Notes: generated by a model from the letters alone, not told the origin. 64,000 nt of DNA from Rivularia sp. T60_A2020_040 (GCA_015272215.1 JACYMD010000063.1:62001-126000), one strand, 5' to 3'. Shown: positions 35,681 through 46,286, numbered from the stretch's first letter. Translations and numbers: made by a program.

Positions 35681-35807
35681 AAAATCATATCCCTCGCATC
35701 ATAAAATTAAATTTAGCTTTCCGATTCTATTAATTATACAAGTAGTCAAGCCTTGAGTATTTATTTGATTGTTTATTTAATGATTTATTTATTTATTTAT
35801 ATATTCG

Positions 35808-35833
35808 CTACTCCCTACTCCCTACTCCCTACT
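35808..35833. repeat. CTACTCC heptamer tandem
   Basis: Four tandem CTACTCC units after an AT-rich TTATTTATTTA tract (35760-35800). Same style as the CCCTATT heptamers elsewhere. Confidence 0.65.
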
Positions 35834-35874
35834 TAAACCAAATGTTGGTAGAAGTGCTTATATAAAGATAAAGT

Positions 35875-35907
35875 AAAAATGGTGCGTTAGGCAATACCAA
35901 ACGCACC
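35875..35907 (-). terminator. Rho-independent terminator of lysS
   Basis: On the minus strand GGTGCGTTTGGTATTGCCTA then ACGCACC forms an 8-bp stem, followed by ATTTTTA. It starts 8 nt after the lysS stop. Confidence 0.8.
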
Positions 35908-35914
35908 GAAAATA

Positions 35915-37441
35915 TTATGGAGTAGGGTTTGCTGATTCCGGTTTTTCTGGCTTGAGTAGGGGAAAGGCTATAACATCCCGAATACTTGCCGAATCAGTCA
36001 ATAACATCACCAATCGATCGATACCAATACCCAAACCACCAGTAGGAGGCATCCCGTATTCTAAAGCGGTGAGGAAATCTTCATCAACACCTTGGGCTTC
36101 TAAGTCACCAGCGGCTTTTTTAACTGCTTGTGCTTCTAACCGCTGACGTTGATCGATGGGATCGGTAAGTTCGGAAAAACTATTAGCAGTTTCTCTGCCG
36201 ACCATATATAATTCAAATCGTTCCACTAAACCGGGCTTAGAACGATGAGGTTTTGCTAAAGGTGAAATTTCAACGGGGAAATCAGTTACGAATATCGGTT
36301 GAATTAGATTTTCTTCTACTTTTTGTTCAAAGGCTGCATTGAGAAGTTTACCCATAGAAGGGCAATCATCTATACCTTCAATGCCAGCATTTTTACAGGC
36401 AGATTTAGCTTCATCTAAATTTTGGCATTTCTCAAAATCAACACCAGAATATTCTTTAACTAAATCATGCATCGTTGCTCGCTTCCAAGGAGGAGTTAAA
36501 TCAACTTCAGTTCCTTGGTAATTAATTTTCAGCGTGCCGATAACTTCTTCACTGACAGTAGTAATAATACCTTCCGTCAAATCCATCATATCGTTGTAAT
36601 CGGCATAAGCTTGGTAAAGTTCGATAGAAGTAAACTCCGGATTGTGACGAGTGGAAATTCCCTCATTGCGGAAAATTCGTCCTAATTCAAAAACTTTTTC
36701 AAACCCACCGACAATTAACCGCTTCAAATGAAGTTCGGTAGCAATGCGTAAATACAGCTGCATTTCCAGCGTATTGTGATAAGTAATAAACGGACGTGCA
36801 TCCGCCCCCCCCGCTTCACTTTGCATTACCGGAGTTTCAATTTCAATAAATCCCCGCTCGTCTAAATAACGACGAATCCCAGCAGTAATCAAAGCCCGAC
36901 GACGAAAAGTTTGTCGCACCTCCGGATTAACAATCAAATCCACATAACGCTGACGATAACGTTTAGTAATATCAGTTAATCCATGCCATTTGTCGGGTAA
37001 AGGCAATAGGGATTTAGTCAGCACAGCATATTGCCGAACGTAAACCGATAATTCGCCCTTTTCAGTCCGTTTAATAGTTCCTTTAGCTCCGAGAATATCG
37101 CCGATATCAGTCAGCTGCTTCAAATTTTGGAACGCCGATTCATCAACATCAGCCATACTTTCAGAAATACGCTTTTTTTCTAAATAAAGCTGAATAGTCC
37201 CAGTTTCATCCTGTAAAGTGAAAAAAGCCAACTTACCCATGACACGACGAGCCATAATTCGTCCGGCGATAGCCACTTCAATGTCAGCAACTTCTTCACC
37301 GTTAGCTAAATCGGCGAATTTTTCTTGTAATTCAGCAGCATGATGGGTTAGTTCCCAACTATAAGCATAGGGATTCATTCCCTGCTGTCGTAACTGTTCT
37401 ACTTTTTCTAGCCTAGTGGCACGGATATCTTCTTCCGACAT
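35915..37441 (-). CDS. lysS: Lysyl-tRNA synthetase, class II
   Basis: Charges tRNA-Lys with lysine using ATP. At 508 residues it has typical bacterial class II length. The N-terminal OB-fold anticodon-binding domain (about 55-160) includes [20 protein letters not shown]. Motif 2 is [20 protein letters not shown] and motif 3 is [15 protein letters not shown]. The segment [19 protein letters not shown] before motif 1 is also a family hallmark. Transcribed alone, with a clear terminator right after the stop. A plus-strand toxin-antitoxin pair begins 100 nt upstream, divergently. Confidence 0.97.
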   Translation of the reverse strand: MSEEDIRATRLEKVEQLRQQGMNPYAYSWELTHHAAELQEKFADLANGEEVADIEVAIAGRIMARRVMGKLAFFTLQDETGTIQLYLEKKRISESMADVDESAFQNLKQLTDIGDILGAKGTIKRTEKGELSVYVRQYAVLTKSLLPLPDKWHGLTDITKRYRQRYVDLIVNPEVRQTFRRRALITAGIRRYLDERGFIEIETPVMQSEAGGADARPFITYHNTLEMQLYLRIATELHLKRLIVGGFEKVFELGRIFRNEGISTRHNPEFTSIELYQAYADYNDMMDLTEGIITTVSEEVIGTLKINYQGTEVDLTPPWKRATMHDLVKEYSGVDFEKCQNLDEAKSACKNAGIEGIDDCPSMGKLLNAAFEQKVEENLIQPIFVTDFPVEISPLAKPHRSKPGLVERFELYMVGRETANSFSELTDPIDQRQRLEAQAVKKAAGDLEAQGVDEDFLTALEYGMPPTGGLGIGIDRLVMLLTDSASIRDVIAFPLLKPEKPESANPTP

Positions 37442-37541
37442 GGTTTACGAACTTACGAACGGCAAGCTTTCATTATAATTCTCTTCGCAAATTGTACATT
37501 GAGAATAATTGGGATAGGCTTTTTTAATGGGATTGTAAATT

Positions 37542-37787
37542 ATGAAGTGGCAAAATTATATTCATTCAGATTCTGAAGTTTTACTGGGAAAACCCACAGT
37601 GAAGGGAACTAGGATATCAGTTGAGTTTTTGTTGGGGTTGCTTGCTGTAGGCTGGACGGAAGAACAAATATTAGAAAACTATCCTACTCTTACCCCCGAA
37701 GCATTGCGAGCCGTATTTGCTTTTACTGCTGAGTGTATGCGTGAAGAATCTTTATATACTCTTCCCTTATTCTTTGAGGCTGGTTAA
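37542..37787 (+). CDS. DUF433 antitoxin
   Basis: An 81-residue DUF433 protein (winged-helix-like antitoxin). The pattern KPTVKGTRISVEFLLGLLAV then GWTEEQILENYPTLTPEALR is characteristic. It should bind the DUF5615 toxin encoded next and repress the shared promoter. Its TAA overlaps the toxin ATG by one base (37787), which suggests translational coupling. Confidence 0.85.
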   Translation: MKWQNYIHSDSEVLLGKPTVKGTRISVEFLLGLLAVGWTEEQILENYPTLTPEALRAVFAFTAECMREESLYTLPLFFEAG

Positions 37788-38143
37788 TGCAGTTTTTAGC
37801 AAATGAAAATTTTCCAAAGGCAAGTGTAATCAAATTACGCTGTGCTAATTACGATGTAGCATATGGCAGCGAAGATGCTCCTGGAGCAAAGGATTATGAA
37901 GTACTCGCACGTGCAGTTGATGAAAAACGAATAATTTTGACATTTGACCGAGATTATGGTGAATTAATTTACCGTCTGAGAATGCCTTCACCAATTGGTA
38001 TTGTTTATTTTCGTTATTTTCCTGCGACACCCGATAAACCATCAGAGGATTTAATTCGCCTGTTAACTATTGAAAAAATATCTTTAGAAGGGCTTTTTAC
38101 CGTTTATGAACCCACCCAGATACGCCAGCGTCCGCTACCTTAA
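37787..38143 (+). CDS. DUF5615 PIN-like toxin
   Basis: A 118-residue protein of the DUF5615 group, a PIN-like RNase fold found next to DUF433 antitoxins. QFLANENFPKASVIKLR opens with the expected acidic residues, AKDYEVLARAVDEKRIILTF and DRDYGELIYR carry the further conserved acids, and the last Asp pair looks intact. It should act as a ribonuclease held in check by the upstream antitoxin; no target is known. The start codon overlaps the antitoxin stop. Two-gene cassettes of this type are common in cyanobacteria and often lie between housekeeping genes as here. Confidence 0.85.
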   Translation: MQFLANENFPKASVIKLRCANYDVAYGSEDAPGAKDYEVLARAVDEKRIILTFDRDYGELIYRLRMPSPIGIVYFRYFPATPDKPSEDLIRLLTIEKISLEGLFTVYEPTQIRQRPLP

Positions 38144-38382
38144 GTGTTTGATAATTCTTAACCGCTCTGTTTATTTTCACCGAGGGAAAAATTGTATTGC
38201 GGAAATTATTCTCTGGTATCAGGTGTGTATTCTGACTAACTAACTGTGTGTGATATTTTCCAATTCTACTCAATCGCAACATTGTATTTTTTATATCTTT
38301 AAAATCAAAAACAATTAAGTAATAATTCGATAACTTATGCGGACAAACTATGCAAGCTAAGTTACAAATATAAATTATTACT

Positions 38383-39333
38383 ATGGAAAACAAAAAGCAA
38401 TTAATCAGATGCATTGAGTTTATTTCAGAGGAACTTGATGCAGATGCGTTTTTATATAGTGCTGAAATTACAGATTTAAATGCTGATACATTAATTAATG
38501 AAATCAAAGAAACATCACCAAAAAGAGATAATGTTATCTTGATATTAACTACTTACGGTGGTGACCCAGATGCAGCTTTTAGAATTGCTCGCTATATAAA
38601 GAGAAAATATCAGAAATTTACTTTATTTGTATTTGGTTCTTGTAAAAGTGCTGGTACTTTATTAGCATTGGGAGCAGATGAAATAGTCATGTCCGACTTT
38701 GGTGAATTAGGTCCTCTTGATGTCCAAGTTACCAAAGATGATGATTTTAGAAGTGAGTCTGTATTAGATATCCAACAAGCATTATCTGTAATTGGCTCCC
38801 AAGCTTTTGAAATGTTTGAGAGTTATTTGTTAAAGTTAATTTCTGGGACTCAAGCCCTAATAACTACAAGAACAGCAGCAGATATTGCCAGTTCTATGGC
38901 TGTGAATTTATTATCTCCCATTTCCAGTCAAATTGACCCGCTAAGATTAGGTGAAATGAATAGATTGATGAATATTGCTTTAGCTTACGGTCAAAGATTA
39001 AAGCCGGAAAGTATTGAAGTGATCAAAAATCTTATTTATAACTATCCTTCTCATAGTTTTGTGATCGACTATGAAGAAGCCAAAAAATTATTTGATGATG
39101 TCAGAGAACCAATGGATTTAGAATATGAATTGGAAGAAATGATATTGCCTTTGGTACGAAAACCTTCATCTCAAGAAATAATTTTGAATCTAGAAAAACT
39201 CAACGAAGAATATGCAGAAAATTCAGAGAGAAATCACCCAAATCGGGAAAGAGTTACGCAAGAATCAGTTTCTTCAGACAATGGAAAGAATGAAGCGGTT
39301 GAAGGAAATATCTTACCCTTTGATAAAAAGTAG
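38383..39333 (+). CDS. SDH-family Clp-fold serine protease
   Basis: A 316-residue cytosolic protein with the ClpP/crotonase-like fold of the serine dehydrogenase proteinase (SDH) family. LTTYGGDPDAAFRIARYI is the glycine-rich strand-turn. The nucleophile Ser is expected in GSCKSAGTLLALGADEIVM, followed by SDFGELGPLDVQ. The C-terminal 70 residues are charged and likely flexible. A second family member lies at 51851-52735 with a membrane helix; this one has none. The substrate is unknown. It is convergent with the M48 protease gene across a hairpin repeat, so two proteolysis genes sit side by side. Confidence 0.82.
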   Translation: MENKKQLIRCIEFISEELDADAFLYSAEITDLNADTLINEIKETSPKRDNVILILTTYGGDPDAAFRIARYIKRKYQKFTLFVFGSCKSAGTLLALGADEIVMSDFGELGPLDVQVTKDDDFRSESVLDIQQALSVIGSQAFEMFESYLLKLISGTQALITTRTAADIASSMAVNLLSPISSQIDPLRLGEMNRLMNIALAYGQRLKPESIEVIKNLIYNYPSHSFVIDYEEAKKLFDDVREPMDLEYELEEMILPLVRKPSSQEIILNLEKLNEEYAENSERNHPNRERVTQESVSSDNGKNEAVEGNILPFDKK

Positions 39334-39420
39334 TCAAATCAAAGATAATTCTGTTGCTTCTCCAAAGACTATATTTAAGATTTTGCAAAAGTAGTATAAT
39401 TGGAATTTTGACTGTAGATC

Positions 39421-39452
39421 AAGAAGTCGGGTTTCTATAAGAAACCCGAATT
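39421..39452. terminator. AAGTCGGGTTTC hairpin between convergent genes
   Basis: AAGTCGGGTTTCTATAAGAA then ACCCGAATT forms a tight stem of 9-10 bp between the stops at 39333 and 39476. Shortened member of the AAGTCGGG family. Confidence 0.6.
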
Positions 39453-39475
39453 CTCACTCCCTACTCCCTTTATTA

Positions 39476-40438
39476 CTACTCACGTTTAATTTGATTAATT
39501 TCTTGCTGTAACTCTTCAATTTGTCGTCGTAATTTATCAACTTCTTGGTTTTGGTTGGTTTGCGGTTTAACATTAACTGCACCTGATGCAGCTTCTTTCT
39601 GATAATTACCTTGCTTAATTTGCTGATATTCTGGAGATACTGCCCATTCCCTAAGAAAATGTATGCGTTCTACTGCAAAAGGATGACTAAGCATTACCCC
39701 TTGAGCGCCGTTATACATCAAAAATTTATACACTTGATTGAGTCCATCTTCATCAAGGGCTTGATAATTTTCCGACTGACGAATAAATTCTGGTAAACTG
39801 CATTCATTAGCATATTTATTACTACCTCCAGAAATTTTCATCATCGAGGACATCACCGTATTGAGGTCATCTGTAACTAATAATGCAGCTCTATCAGCGG
39901 ATAATTCGGCTTTACGTCGCCATTCAAAAAAAGCATAAATCAAACCGCTGCTAACTATGTTACCAATACCAAAAGTTAATTCCCCGACAATAGAGGCGGC
40001 ATTCATCGCCCACATCGCCATTTGAATTAAAATAGTATGACCACATTTAATATGTCCTAGTTCGTGAGCTAATACAGACCTAATTTCGGCTTCATTGAGC
40101 AAATCTAAAATCCCTGTGTTGATGACGATGTAAGGATGCTGCTGTCCCAAAGCATAACTATTTGCAACGGGATTCTGCTCGACAAAAAGTTTCGGTTCTG
40201 GATAAATATCCAAATCTCGCACACATTCCCGAAATATTTGATAAATAGTGGAATATTGTCGCGGTCCAACTTCAATGGTGTTACCCATTAAATATACTAG
40301 TTGCGGACGTTCGTAGATAAATTCCACAAATTTACGGGCAATGAAATCAAACCCTGGTAAACCTCTGAGGGTTTCTTCCGCTTGTCGATCTAGTGGATGT
40401 TTAAAAGCTTCGCTGGAAATTCCTTTATAAGTTGGCAT
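39476..40438 (-). CDS. M48 family metalloprotease
   Basis: A 320-residue zinc protease. VLAHELGHIKCGH is the HExxH-containing catalytic motif, and ELSADRAALLVTDD supplies the third zinc ligand Glu. A hydrophobic segment between them (about 155-185) allows membrane association. The C-terminus ends in a coiled coil (VDKLRRQIEELQQEINQIKR). HtpX-like M48 proteins degrade misfolded membrane proteins; this shorter soluble-leaning type is common in cyanobacteria, and its substrate is unknown. The N-terminus lacks a signal peptide. Confidence 0.88.
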   Translation of the reverse strand: MPTYKGISSEAFKHPLDRQAEETLRGLPGFDFIARKFVEFIYERPQLVYLMGNTIEVGPRQYSTIYQIFRECVRDLDIYPEPKLFVEQNPVANSYALGQQHPYIVINTGILDLLNEAEIRSVLAHELGHIKCGHTILIQMAMWAMNAASIVGELTFGIGNIVSSGLIYAFFEWRRKAELSADRAALLVTDDLNTVMSSMMKISGGSNKYANECSLPEFIRQSENYQALDEDGLNQVYKFLMYNGAQGVMLSHPFAVERIHFLREWAVSPEYQQIKQGNYQKEAASGAVNVKPQTNQNQEVDKLRRQIEELQQEINQIKRE

Positions 40439-40728
40439 TATGGTTAAGATAGTAAGTTATTTGTTAGCAATAGGTGTATAAGTCAAGTGCGATTCTAGTG
40501 GATAGTGCATCTGCTCTCTGGCTAGGTTACATAATTTGTAATAGTCCATTAACCTGTACAAGAAAAATGTTTAATCGTTTGTAGTGTAACAATTGGGTAT
40601 GAAACACTGCGGCTTAAAAACCAGCAACGTAATATAAAAGAGGATAAGAACTATTTAAAACCAATTTTAAAGAAAGACTTAATTTTCATGTTTAACTAGC
40701 AACTCACTATGTATGGGATTCAAAGCGC

Positions 40729-42282
40729 GTGATTGAAGCAGAAGTTCATTTATCACTACATAACTTTTTGCGATCGCAACAAGGTTTTCCTTCTTGGCCG
40801 CATCATTTGACGATGGCACGGTTGGTAGCACGCGCCTTGAGGGTAGGACGTAGCGCTTTAATTCAAGTAGGGGCTGCTTGCGGTTATCAAGGTCAGTATC
40901 GCACTAGTTTTGTCGCTTCGGCTCTAATGTGGCGTGGGGCTGTGATTATTGTGGCGACTCAAGCTGTACAGCAACGGTTATTACAAGTAGAAATTCCTAG
41001 ACTACAAAACTGGTTAAAAGTCAATAAACCGATAATAGTAGGCGATAGTTTACCTGTTGGCGATTTTAAGGGAATTCTCATCGTGTCTCCCCAAGCTTGG
41101 CTAGCACAACAGTTGAGTTCTAGCAATCAATTTCCTCCCGATATTCCCACAATTATTGACGGTGTGGATGATTTGGAAGATTGGATACGAGAACAACTTA
41201 CGGTGAGTATTCAACCCGCCGATTGGGAACAGCTAATGTTGGCTTGTCCTTCCTTTGCTTCGATAATTCGCACTCATCGGGTGCAGTTAACAAAGGAAGT
41301 TTTTCAGCATCCCGCGAATCCCTACGAATGTTATTTAATATCGGAACAAGAAGAAGAAATTTTATGCCGTCTTTATTCCAGTTTAGATTTAAATATTCTT
41401 CCCGAACCTTGGAAAAAGTTTTGGCAATTGTTTAAAAGCAGGCATGAAATTGCCGCTAAATCTTCGGTTTCTCCTCCTTTACTTTGGCTTACTATTAGCC
41501 GCCGTCAAGGCTTATTCTCTTTACATTGCGCTCCCATTGAATTGGCAAAAATTCTCTCGCCGATTTGGCAGCGACAACCTGTAGTGTTGATTGGTTCTGC
41601 TTTAGAACCGGAAACTGAAGCTACATTATTTCGTCAGCGTTTGGGGTTGGGAGATTTGACTTGCTTGAAGTTCTCTCACGACAATCAAAATCAAGCTATT
41701 CAACTTTACATACCCAACAAATTACCCTTACCTAATACCCCAGAATTCAAAGCTGTTTTTATTCATCAAGTTCGTACTTTGGTATGTTTGAGTGCAACAT
41801 CACCTGGTTTAACAGTGATTCTGGTGGGAGATGTACCCCTAAAATCTCAGTTAGGGGCAATCTTGGCTTCAGAATTTGGTTCGCGGGTGCAGGTAGATAA
41901 AACTTGTTTGGATGAAAATGGTATTTTAGTTTGCGGTTGGGAATTTTGGCGCGAACATCAAACAGTTTTACCTTCTGCACAAATGTTAATTATTGCGACT
42001 TTACCCCTACCATCTTTAGAAAATCCTTTAGTAGCCGGTAGAGTCTCTTACTACAAGCATTCCCATCAAGATTGGTTCCGCTTATATTTATTACCTACAG
42101 CTTTAAATGAACTACAACGGGCTGTTGCTCCTGTAAGAGATTCCAGCGGAATTGTAGCTTTACTTGATAGTCGAGTCATTTATCGCAGTTACGGCGCTCA
42201 AGTTCTTGCAGCCCTCAGCCCCCTTGCCCGGATTAATTATTTAGATCCAAGTTTGTTTTCTACTCCCAAGGAAGAATCTTAG
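40729..42282 (+). CDS. DinG/XPD-like helicase relative with degenerate ATPase motifs
   Basis: A 517-residue protein with the outline of a DinG-type superfamily 2 helicase. The Walker A position (about residues 46-60) reads QVGAACGYQGQYRTS instead of GxGKT. The DEAH position (about 141-150) reads TIIDGVDDLE, with only the first Asp kept. Near the end ELQRAVAPVRDSSGIVALLD matches the DinG motif VI region, where QxxGRxIR would be expected; only the last Arg (about 470) is retained, and SRVIYRSYG follows as in DinG. ATP hydrolysis is therefore doubtful. It may be a pseudo-helicase that binds DNA or protein. The start is GTG at 40729. It stands alone. Confidence 0.72.
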   Translation: MIEAEVHLSLHNFLRSQQGFPSWPHHLTMARLVARALRVGRSALIQVGAACGYQGQYRTSFVASALMWRGAVIIVATQAVQQRLLQVEIPRLQNWLKVNKPIIVGDSLPVGDFKGILIVSPQAWLAQQLSSSNQFPPDIPTIIDGVDDLEDWIREQLTVSIQPADWEQLMLACPSFASIIRTHRVQLTKEVFQHPANPYECYLISEQEEEILCRLYSSLDLNILPEPWKKFWQLFKSRHEIAAKSSVSPPLLWLTISRRQGLFSLHCAPIELAKILSPIWQRQPVVLIGSALEPETEATLFRQRLGLGDLTCLKFSHDNQNQAIQLYIPNKLPLPNTPEFKAVFIHQVRTLVCLSATSPGLTVILVGDVPLKSQLGAILASEFGSRVQVDKTCLDENGILVCGWEFWREHQTVLPSAQMLIIATLPLPSLENPLVAGRVSYYKHSHQDWFRLYLLPTALNELQRAVAPVRDSSGIVALLDSRVIYRSYGAQVLAALSPLARINYLDPSLFSTPKEES

Positions 42283-42313
42283 TCAACACTGTCAACTATC
42301 AACCATCAATTAC

Positions 42314-42520
42314 TTAATAAGCTAAATTTTCTAACGTTTCTCGTAAATACCGCTGTACCTGCTCATCTAAACTCAATTGCTCAATTTGCGAGCCAGATTG
42401 CACTTGCTCTAGCTGCCAGCGTTGAAAACCAGAACTAATTGCGATCGCCTGCTTGAGATTGTTCCAAATTTCAGTATCACCTTTCAAGTCGTCATTATTT
42501 TTAACTGTGAAACTACTCAT
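42314..42520 (-). CDS. Small conserved-looking cyanobacterial protein, 68 residues
   Basis: A 68-residue soluble protein, MSSFTVKNNDDLKGDTEIWN at the start and EQVQRYLRETLENLAY at the end. It is predicted helical with a central GFQRWQLEQ segment. I recall similar short proteins in other cyanobacteria but no function. Convergent with the helicase-like gene, 31 nt away. Confidence 0.65.
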   Translation of the reverse strand: MSSFTVKNNDDLKGDTEIWNNLKQAIAISSGFQRWQLEQVQSGSQIEQLSLDEQVQRYLRETLENLAY

Positions 42521-43148
42521 GATTATTTGAACCTCTATTTAACTTTGTTAATTAGTACAACATTTTTGATGATTACTTTTTGTTTAATTAATTACACCTA
42601 TTCTATCTTTGAATATACTTGTAGTACTCGGTGTCGGTATAAAAATATAAGCTTCTGAACAAACAAATATTTTGCAGTGTTCTTTAACTGGGGTATAAAT
42701 AAATTAATTAAAAATCAAAATATAAAATATAATTTTATTGAATGATTAAATTATTGAATACTTTTCAAGGTAATGCTTAAGTTACGGATGTTTCTGTTAC
42801 CGTTGCTACTAAAATATCTCAAAAAATCAGAGAAATTTTCAGGTTTTTAGTTTAGGTAGTACTTTTTTCTTGCACTGACTTATAAGGGAGTAGTGAGAAA
42901 AAGGCTTACATTCATGGCGATGAAAAAAGTTTTTTCATGTTGACTTCCTTGACTTTGTGTTGGAACAACTTAGTTAATCTACCAATAAAAATATGTAGAG
43001 ACATCAAGGGAAAACCTAAAATCTCTACATAATATAAAAATTAATAGTTTTGTTGTGACTTGGGAATTTTGATAGGCTATAGCAACTAGGAAATTAAGAT
43101 TCCTAAGTTGCCAAGCTCGACAATTGCTATTACACCGTTGTCTACTCA
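42521..43148. other. Intergenic region downstream of infB
   Basis: AT-rich. Contains a small perfect palindrome ATGAAAAAAGTTTTTTCAT at 42920-42938 and an inverted repeat AACTAGGAAATTAAGATTCC at about 43085-43110, which could end the infB transcript. No gene was seen. Confidence 0.5.
43085..43110 (-). terminator. Possible terminator hairpin after infB
   Basis: On the minus strand AACTTAGGAATCTTAATTTC then CTAGTT forms an AACT-AGGAA stem about 40 nt after the infB stop. It lacks a long T-run, so it is only a candidate. Confidence 0.35.
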
Positions 43149-46100
43149 CTATCTTGTCATTGTCAGAGTGCGACGTTTAGTCACCATTTGATAACCTTCA
43201 ATGATGTCACCTTCTTCCCAAGTACTGAATTTATCAACGCCGATACCACATTCGTAACCAGAGTTGACTTCACGAGCATCTTCTTTCATCCGCTTGAGGG
43301 AATCAAGGACACCCTCAAATATCATGTTATTCCCGCGACGTACTCGGACTTTGCAGTTACGAACCAGTTTACCGGATTGAACGTAGCAACCAGCAACAGC
43401 ACCGCGCCCCACAGGGAAGACTGCACGTACTTCTGCTTGTCCTAAAGGTTCCTCTACTAATTCTGGCTCCAGTAGACCTTCCAATGCATCTTGGATATCT
43501 TCTAAGAGTTTGTAGATGATGTTGTATTCTCGTACATCTACTCCAGCTTCGTCTGCGGCTTGTCTTGCACCGCTGGCAAATGTGGTGTTGAAGCCGATAA
43601 TTACGGCACCACTGGCTGCTGCAAGGTCAATATCTGTCTGGGTAATCTCCCCTGGGGCAGATAACAACATCCGAATGTGTACTTCGTTTTGCGGAATTTG
43701 TTTGAGCGCACCCAAAATAGCTTCGAGGGAACCCTGCACGTCTGCTTTCAAGATTAAGTTGAGTTCTTTTAACTCCCCTTCTTGTGCTTGTGCTGAAATA
43801 CTTGTTAAAGTTACACGTCCTCCCTGCATCAAGCGGGATTGACGTATTTTCTCAGCTCGTTCGTTAGCAAGTAAGCGTGCTTCTTTCTCGTTCTTAAAGA
43901 CTTCAAACTCGTCTCCTGCAAACGGTACATCATTTAAGCCTAATACCTCTACAGCAAAGGAAGGAGTTGCAGCTTCTACTCGGTGACCTCTATCATCAAC
44001 CATTGCCCGGACTTTTCCGAACACAGAACCGGCTACGAGGATATCTCCTACGTGTAAGGTTCCGTTCTGAATTAATAAGGTTGCCACCGCGCCTTTTGCT
44101 TTGTCCAAATGGGCTTCAATCACGGTTCCTTTTGCTGATCGATCTGGATTCGCTTGCAGTTCTTCTACTTCTGAAACCAGGACAATCATTTCTAAGAGCG
44201 TATCCAAGTTTTCTGCTTTGATGGCGCTCACGGGAACCATAATTGTATCGCCGCCCCATTCTTCTGGGACTAAAGAATACTGACCTAGCTCTTGCTTAAC
44301 TCGATCTGGCTGTGCAGCTTCTTTGTCAATTTTGTTGATGGCAACAATAATCGGCACTCCGGCAGCTTTAGCGTGACTAATAGCTTCAATCGTCTGAGGA
44401 CGAACGCCATCATCCGCAGCTACTACCAATATGGCAATATCTGTGACTCGCGCTCCCCTTGCCCGCATCGCTGTGAATGCTTCGTGACCAGGAGTATCTA
44501 AAAAGACAATTTGCTGCTGTTTGCCGTCATGTTCTATGTCTACGTGGTAAGCCCCAATATGTTGAGTAATACCTCCGGCTTCTCCGGAAGCGACCTTCGT
44601 TTTGCGAATCGAGTCGAGTAGGGTAGTTTTACCGTGGTCTACGTGACCCATAATAGTTACTACAGGCGGACGACGATGGAGAAATTCCATATCTTCAAAG
44701 TCGAGCATCTCGGTGACTTTACGAGCTTCGGCTTCTGGTTCTGGAATCTCAACTTCTACTTCCAACTCTTTTGCCACCATGATTACTGTCGAGGTATCAA
44801 GACTTTGGGTGATGCTAACCGCGATCGCCTTCATGAACAAGATTTTGACAATTTCTGTGTCGGGCGTTGCTAAAGCATCTGCGAGTTCTTGTACGGTCAT
44901 CGGACCGCTAACCGTTATTTTTTCCGGACGCAGCTCTTTGATTTCCGTTTCTGTATTGTTGCCACCGCTACCGCCGCGCCGACGATTTTGATCGCGAGAC
45001 CCAGATTTTTTGATTTTGCTTGGTGCCGCTGGAGTTGGTGCTGCTGCTGCTGGTCTGGAACTTTTTGGTTTGGCAGGACGAACTATGGCATTACTAACTG
45101 CTGCTGCGATGCTATCGGCTGCTTCATCTTCACTAGTTAGGTCTTCATCAAAATCGTCTTCAACCATTGGTTTCAGACGCTTATTCTTAACAACCTTACC
45201 GGCTTTGGCGGCTTCTTTGATTTCGTCGAGTGCTTCCTCTTGCTTAGAGCGTTTTTTCTGACCTCTAGGCAAACGAGGCGGTGTTGGACGCTTGAGTTCA
45301 ACGATATCATCGCCAACATCATTGTCTTTGTCGTCATCATCTGATTCGACATTTTCTGATTTCGCCGCCGGTCTTAGTGGCGGTCTTAGTGGAGCCGATA
45401 TGCTCGGAGGAGCTGATGAGTCTTGGCGTACTACTGTCTTCCTCGGACGTTGTACGTCATCCGAACTGCCACCCGGCGATACTTTCCTCGGCTTTTGAGG
45501 TTTTTCCGTTTTTGATACTGGCGAAATCGTCGGACGCGCAGTTTTTGATACTGGTGCGTTCGACTGGTTCGGTTGTTCTACTTTATCGGTAGTCGGCTTG
45601 TTCTGTTGTCGTTTTACTTTGTCTTTGTCTTTGTCTTTGTCTTGATCGCGATCGCGCTTGAGAACTGGTTTTTCGGCGACGCTATTATGCAAACCGGAAT
45701 TGGGTTTTGCTGCCACGGGTCTACTAGGTGGAGCAGTCAATTCGGGCGCGCTTGGCATTTCCGGTTTAGATTTGGGTGAAACTAATTTTTCTGGTTTGCT
45801 CAAAGCAGTTTTATCTGATTCTGAGGAGGAAGTGGATGGTAAATTATCCGTATTTTCAACGAATAAAGAGTTATTCGGTTTCTGAGACTGATTTTGAGAA
45901 GCGTGTGCTGTTGGTGCCACTGGTTCCATCGGCGAGACAGGAGATGTAAAAGGTCGGGGGGGCGCAGCCGGATTTGATGCGCTGTCTTGGTTTGGTAAAT
46001 TACTAGAATTATTTGGTGGTTTCGGTTTGCTACGAATTTCCAAGATTTGTGGTTTACTAGGTGCAGAAGCATGGTTATGCTTATTTGTACCATGCTCTTT

Positions 46101-46286
46101 CGACAAAGCTAAAGTAGACGTTAATTTTACTGCTTGCGAACGAATACGTTCGGCATCAGATTCTGAAATCGTGCTGCTATGACTTTTGACCGCAATATTG
46201 AGCTGATCGCAAATTACTAGTAGCTCTTTGTTTTCCAAATTCAATTCCTTTGATAATTCGTAAATTCTGACTTTGCCGTTGTTCAT
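43149..46286 (-). CDS. infB: Translation initiation factor IF-2
   Basis: GTPase that brings fMet-tRNA to the 30S subunit. At 1045 residues it is long, as usual in cyanobacteria. An N-terminal IF2-N helical domain ([20 protein letters not shown]) is followed by about 400 residues of Pro/Lys/Ser-rich low complexity with a [11 protein letters not shown] stretch and a second IF2-N motif ([20 protein letters not shown]). The G domain has [10 protein letters not shown] (about residue 548), DTPGHEAF and NKID. EF-Tu-like and C-terminal domains follow, ending [15 protein letters not shown]. It is the last gene of the rimP-nusA-rnpM-infB operon. The 474-nt gap before it is larger than the other gaps in the group. 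Confidence 0.97.
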   Translation of the reverse strand: MNNGKVRIYELSKELNLENKELLVICDQLNIAVKSHSSTISESDAERIRSQAVKLTSTLALSKEHGTNKHNHASAPSKPQILEIRSKPKPPNNSSNLPNQDSASNPAAPPRPFTSPVSPMEPVAPTAHASQNQSQKPNNSLFVENTDNLPSTSSSESDKTALSKPEKLVSPKSKPEMPSAPELTAPPSRPVAAKPNSGLHNSVAEKPVLKRDRDQDKDKDKDKVKRQQNKPTTDKVEQPNQSNAPVSKTARPTISPVSKTEKPQKPRKVSPGGSSDDVQRPRKTVVRQDSSAPPSISAPLRPPLRPAAKSENVESDDDDKDNDVGDDIVELKRPTPPRLPRGQKKRSKQEEALDEIKEAAKAGKVVKNKRLKPMVEDDFDEDLTSEDEAADSIAAAVSNAIVRPAKPKSSRPAAAAPTPAAPSKIKKSGSRDQNRRRGGSGGNNTETEIKELRPEKITVSGPMTVQELADALATPDTEIVKILFMKAIAVSITQSLDTSTVIMVAKELEVEVEIPEPEAEARKVTEMLDFEDMEFLHRRPPVVTIMGHVDHGKTTLLDSIRKTKVASGEAGGITQHIGAYHVDIEHDGKQQQIVFLDTPGHEAFTAMRARGARVTDIAILVVAADDGVRPQTIEAISHAKAAGVPIIVAINKIDKEAAQPDRVKQELGQYSLVPEEWGGDTIMVPVSAIKAENLDTLLEMIVLVSEVEELQANPDRSAKGTVIEAHLDKAKGAVATLLIQNGTLHVGDILVAGSVFGKVRAMVDDRGHRVEAATPSFAVEVLGLNDVPFAGDEFEVFKNEKEARLLANERAEKIRQSRLMQGGRVTLTSISAQAQEGELKELNLILKADVQGSLEAILGALKQIPQNEVHIRMLLSAPGEITQTDIDLAAASGAVIIGFNTTFASGARQAADEAGVDVREYNIIYKLLEDIQDALEGLLEPELVEEPLGQAEVRAVFPVGRGAVAGCYVQSGKLVRNCKVRVRRGNNMIFEGVLDSLKRMKEDAREVNSGYECGIGVDKFSTWEEGDIIEGYQMVTKRRTLTMTR

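Noticed and set aside
43188-46093. Many plus-strand open frames within infB (60-108 codons) and one in another minus-strand frame
   Set aside because: They lie inside a strongly supported gene, have no ribosome sites or family patterns, and arise from the Pro/Lys/Ser-rich codon bias of IF-2.
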